From assembly GCA_015058575.1 (NCBI GenBank), contig SVBZ01000012.1, positions 1 through 64,000 on the forward strand: a DNA stretch of 64,000 bases, in the 5' to 3' direction. Positions 62,350 to 64,000 of this stretch are shown one piece after another. The DNA comes from Pseudoselenomonas ruminantium. Its GTDB lineage: Bacteria; Bacillota; Negativicutes; Selenomonadales; Selenomonadaceae. Under the pieces are notes generated by a model. The model made no database searches, was not told the DNA's origin, and saw only the letters and a list, made by a program, of their open reading frames with translations. Position 1 is the first letter of the stretch, and each line of letters begins with the position of its first letter. Made by a program: the position numbers and the translations under genes.

Positions 62350-62370
62350 TATGTCTGTTGCTGGAAGTAT

Positions 62371-62399
62371 TGACTTATATAGGGGGATTGGTTATAATA
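62371..62399 (+). promoter_or_regulatory. Promoter of glmS
   Basis: TTGACT (62371-62376), a 17-bp spacer and TATAAT (62394-62399), about 90 nt before the ribozyme cleavage site. Confidence 0.85.
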
Positions 62400-62495
62400 A
62401 TCAAGCATTGATAAATTCATCAATGTGTGAAAATAGAGGAAAATCCAGAAAAGAACATCCTGTTGTTCTGGTGTAAGAAAAGGAATGATATTCCT

Positions 62496-62645
62496 AGCGC
62501 ATGCTCTCTAAAGCGGGCGTTTTGCTTTGGAGAAGACGAGGAGAAGGTTGTCGAATAGTCAGCGGATGCCTTCCGGCCGGTCCGGTCGATAGAGATCTGT
62601 TAAAGCCCAGATGTGAGTCTGGGGGAAGAGCGGATGGAGGACACA
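62496..62645 (+). ncRNA. glmS self-cleaving ribozyme (glucosamine-6-phosphate riboswitch)
   Basis: The leader has the conserved ribozyme blocks in order: AGCGC at the cleavage site (A62496/G62497), TAAAGCG, AGACGAGGAGAAGGTTGTCGA, then CAGCGGATGCCTTCCGG and a 3' stem-loop region ending near GGATGGAGG. Glucosamine-6-phosphate acts as the cofactor for cleavage, after which the glmS message is degraded. Ends are estimated; the core is unmistakable. Confidence 0.95.
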
Positions 62646-62679
62646 ACAGGAATAGTACAATTTCATAGGAGGTACTATT

Positions 62680-64000
62680 ATGTGTGGTATCGTAGGTTAT
62701 GTCGGTGACAAGCAGGCAGCAAATTTCCTGCTCGAGGGTCTTGCTAAGCTCGAGTATCGTGGCTACGATTCGGCTGGTATCGCTGTATTCAATGGCGAGA
62801 GCATCCGTGTGGAGAAAAGTGTTGGCCGTCTGGCGTCCTTGAAGGACAAGATCAAGGACGATATGCCGCAGGGCACGATGGGGATCGGTCATACCCGTTG
62901 GGCAACGCATGGCCGTCCGTCGGATCGCAACTCGCATCCGCATACGGATTGCTCAGGGGATTTTGTTGTCGTCCATAACGGTATCATCGAGAACTACCTG
63001 ACGCTCAAGGAAGATCTCATCGAGAAAGGGCACGTATTCAAATCCGAGACGGATACGGAAGTCGTGGCGCATCTTATCGAAGAGGTCTACAATGGCGATT
63101 TCGTTTCGTCCGTGCGTGAGGTACTGCGCCGTGTCGAGGGGTCCTATTCGCTCGTATTCATGAGCAGCAAGCACCCGGGCATGCTGATTTGCGCTAAACA
63201 GGATAACCCGCTGGTTATTGGCCTGGGCGAAGGCGAGAACTTCATAGCATCCGATATCCCGGCGATCATCCAGTACACGCGCCGTACGTATATCCTTAAC
63301 GATGGCGAGATGGCTGTTCTCACGAAGGATTCCATCAAGATTTCCAATCGTCAGGGCGAGCCGGTAACCAAGAAGGTCTTCGAGGTCAACTGGAACGCGG
63401 AGGCTGCCGAAAAGGGCGGCTATGAGCATTTCATGCTCAAGGAAATCCACGAGCAGCCGAAAGCTGTCCGTGACACCATGAGCCAGCGCATTGCCAAAGA
63501 CGGCAAGCGCATTGTCATGGATGAGCTCAAATGGGATGCGGACTATCTGAATTCGTTCAATAAGATCTATATCGTTGCCTGCGGCACGGCTTATCATGCC
63601 GGCCTCGTAGGTAAATATTATATCGAGAAACTGGCCCGTACGGTTGTCGAAGTCGATGTGGCTTCGGAGTTCCGTTATCGTGAGCCGATTGTTGATGAGA
63701 ATACGTTGTTCATCGCGGTTTCGCAGTCGGGCGAGACGAGTGATACGCTCGCTGCCATGAAGGAATCCAAACGACTGGGGGCCAAGACGCTGGCACTTAC
63801 GAACGTTGTCGGTTCGTCGATTGCCCGTGAAGCAGATCAGGTACTCTACACCTGGGCTGGTCCGGAGATTGCCGTTGCGTCGACGAAGGCTTATACGACG
63901 CAGATTGTCCTGTTCTTTATGCTGGCGCTTTACATGGCCCAGATCAAGCAGACGTTGAAGCCGGAGCGCATTGCCGAACTCATCGGTATGCTGCATGAGA
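62680..64000 (+). CDS. glmS: Glutamine-fructose-6-phosphate aminotransferase (partial, runs off the window)
   Basis: The visible 440 residues begin MCGIVGYVGDKQAANFLLEGLAKLEYRGYDSAGIAVF, so Cys2 is the N-terminal glutaminase nucleophile. GHTRWATHGRPS and HNGIIENY belong to the same domain. The first sugar-isomerase domain follows from about 285 (CGTAYHAGLVGKYYIE, SQSGETSDTLAAMKE). The enzyme makes glucosamine-6-phosphate, the first step toward peptidoglycan and LPS amino sugars. The gene is controlled by the ribozyme at 62496. The 3' third lies beyond position 64000. GGAGG precedes ATG 62680. Confidence 0.97.
   Translation, partial: MCGIVGYVGDKQAANFLLEGLAKLEYRGYDSAGIAVFNGESIRVEKSVGRLASLKDKIKDDMPQGTMGIGHTRWATHGRPSDRNSHPHTDCSGDFVVVHNGIIENYLTLKEDLIEKGHVFKSETDTEVVAHLIEEVYNGDFVSSVREVLRRVEGSYSLVFMSSKHPGMLICAKQDNPLVIGLGEGENFIASDIPAIIQYTRRTYILNDGEMAVLTKDSIKISNRQGEPVTKKVFEVNWNAEAAEKGGYEHFMLKEIHEQPKAVRDTMSQRIAKDGKRIVMDELKWDADYLNSFNKIYIVACGTAYHAGLVGKYYIEKLARTVVEVDVASEFRYREPIVDENTLFIAVSQSGETSDTLAAMKESKRLGAKTLALTNVVGSSIAREADQVLYTWAGPEIAVASTKAYTTQIVLFFMLALYMAQIKQTLKPERIAELIGMLHE

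Noticed and set aside
62953..63996. A 347-codon minus-strand frame opposite glmS
   Set aside because: It lies entirely within glmS, whose protein is certain; no family resemblance or ribosome site was seen.

Overview
The window is about 64 kb of an ordinary, gene-dense bacterial chromosome, most likely from a member of the Negativicutes (Selenomonadaceae, in the range of Selenomonas, Mitsuokella or Megamonas). It combines Firmicutes machinery with diderm traits. The Firmicutes side includes a FapR-controlled fab operon with FabK as enoyl reductase, Prp with an N-extended L27, a glmS ribozyme, CIRCE, CheV, CvfB and YqeK. The diderm side is an RND efflux pump with a lipoprotein adaptor. This placement is inference from gene content, not a database match.

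Layout: 1-612 holds the 3' end of a 23S rRNA, a 5S rRNA and tRNA-His, tRNA-Trp and tRNA-Ser. A guanine riboswitch then controls a purine permease (741-2160). A long co-directional block (2.4-11.2 kb) follows: rplU-prp-rpmA, obgE-yhbY-proBA, a 53-residue membrane microprotein, nadD-yqeK, an LCP protein, rsfS and cvfB. At 11.3-18.3 kb come cheV, an orphan solute-binding protein, rimO-pncC-RNA helicase and two secreted proteins of unknown function. A minus-strand tRNA-Gln and a DUF4127 gene precede rsmD-coaD and a coiled-coil gene. The lactate racemase cluster (22.1-27.8 kb) is larA, larD-like channel, larB and larC, divergent from an Mga-like regulator; no larE is present here. An RpiB-like gene, a DUF177 gene and rpmF lead into fapR-plsX-fabK-fabD-fabG-acpP-(second FabK-like flavoprotein)-fabF-rnc (29.3-37.0 kb).

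At 37.0-43.0 kb are an MBL-fold protein and a MarR regulator divergent from a two-gene RND pump. recA-recX, guaA, tRNA-Pro, an ABC-F ATPase, a reverse rubrerythrin, the t6A set tsaE-tsaB-rimI-tsaD, a histidine kinase with an ANTAR response regulator, and mtlR-mtlA-mtlD follow. A 669-bp non-coding, palindrome-rich element bounded by 13-bp inverted repeats lies between mtlD and groES-groEL. The window ends in glmS, preceded by its self-cleaving ribozyme.

Regulation is unusually readable. It includes a guanine riboswitch whose P1 stem takes in the Shine-Dalgarno, an L21 leader candidate, a near-consensus FapR operator before fapR, a palindrome over the RND start site, a LexA-like box in the recA promoter, a perfect CIRCE and the glmS ribozyme. 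The least explained parts are the 59.4-60.1 kb element, the 53-residue protein between proA and nadD, the second FabK-like protein inside the fab operon, and details of the lar cluster (missing larE, NPA-to-NLA change in the channel, slippery A-run in larC).
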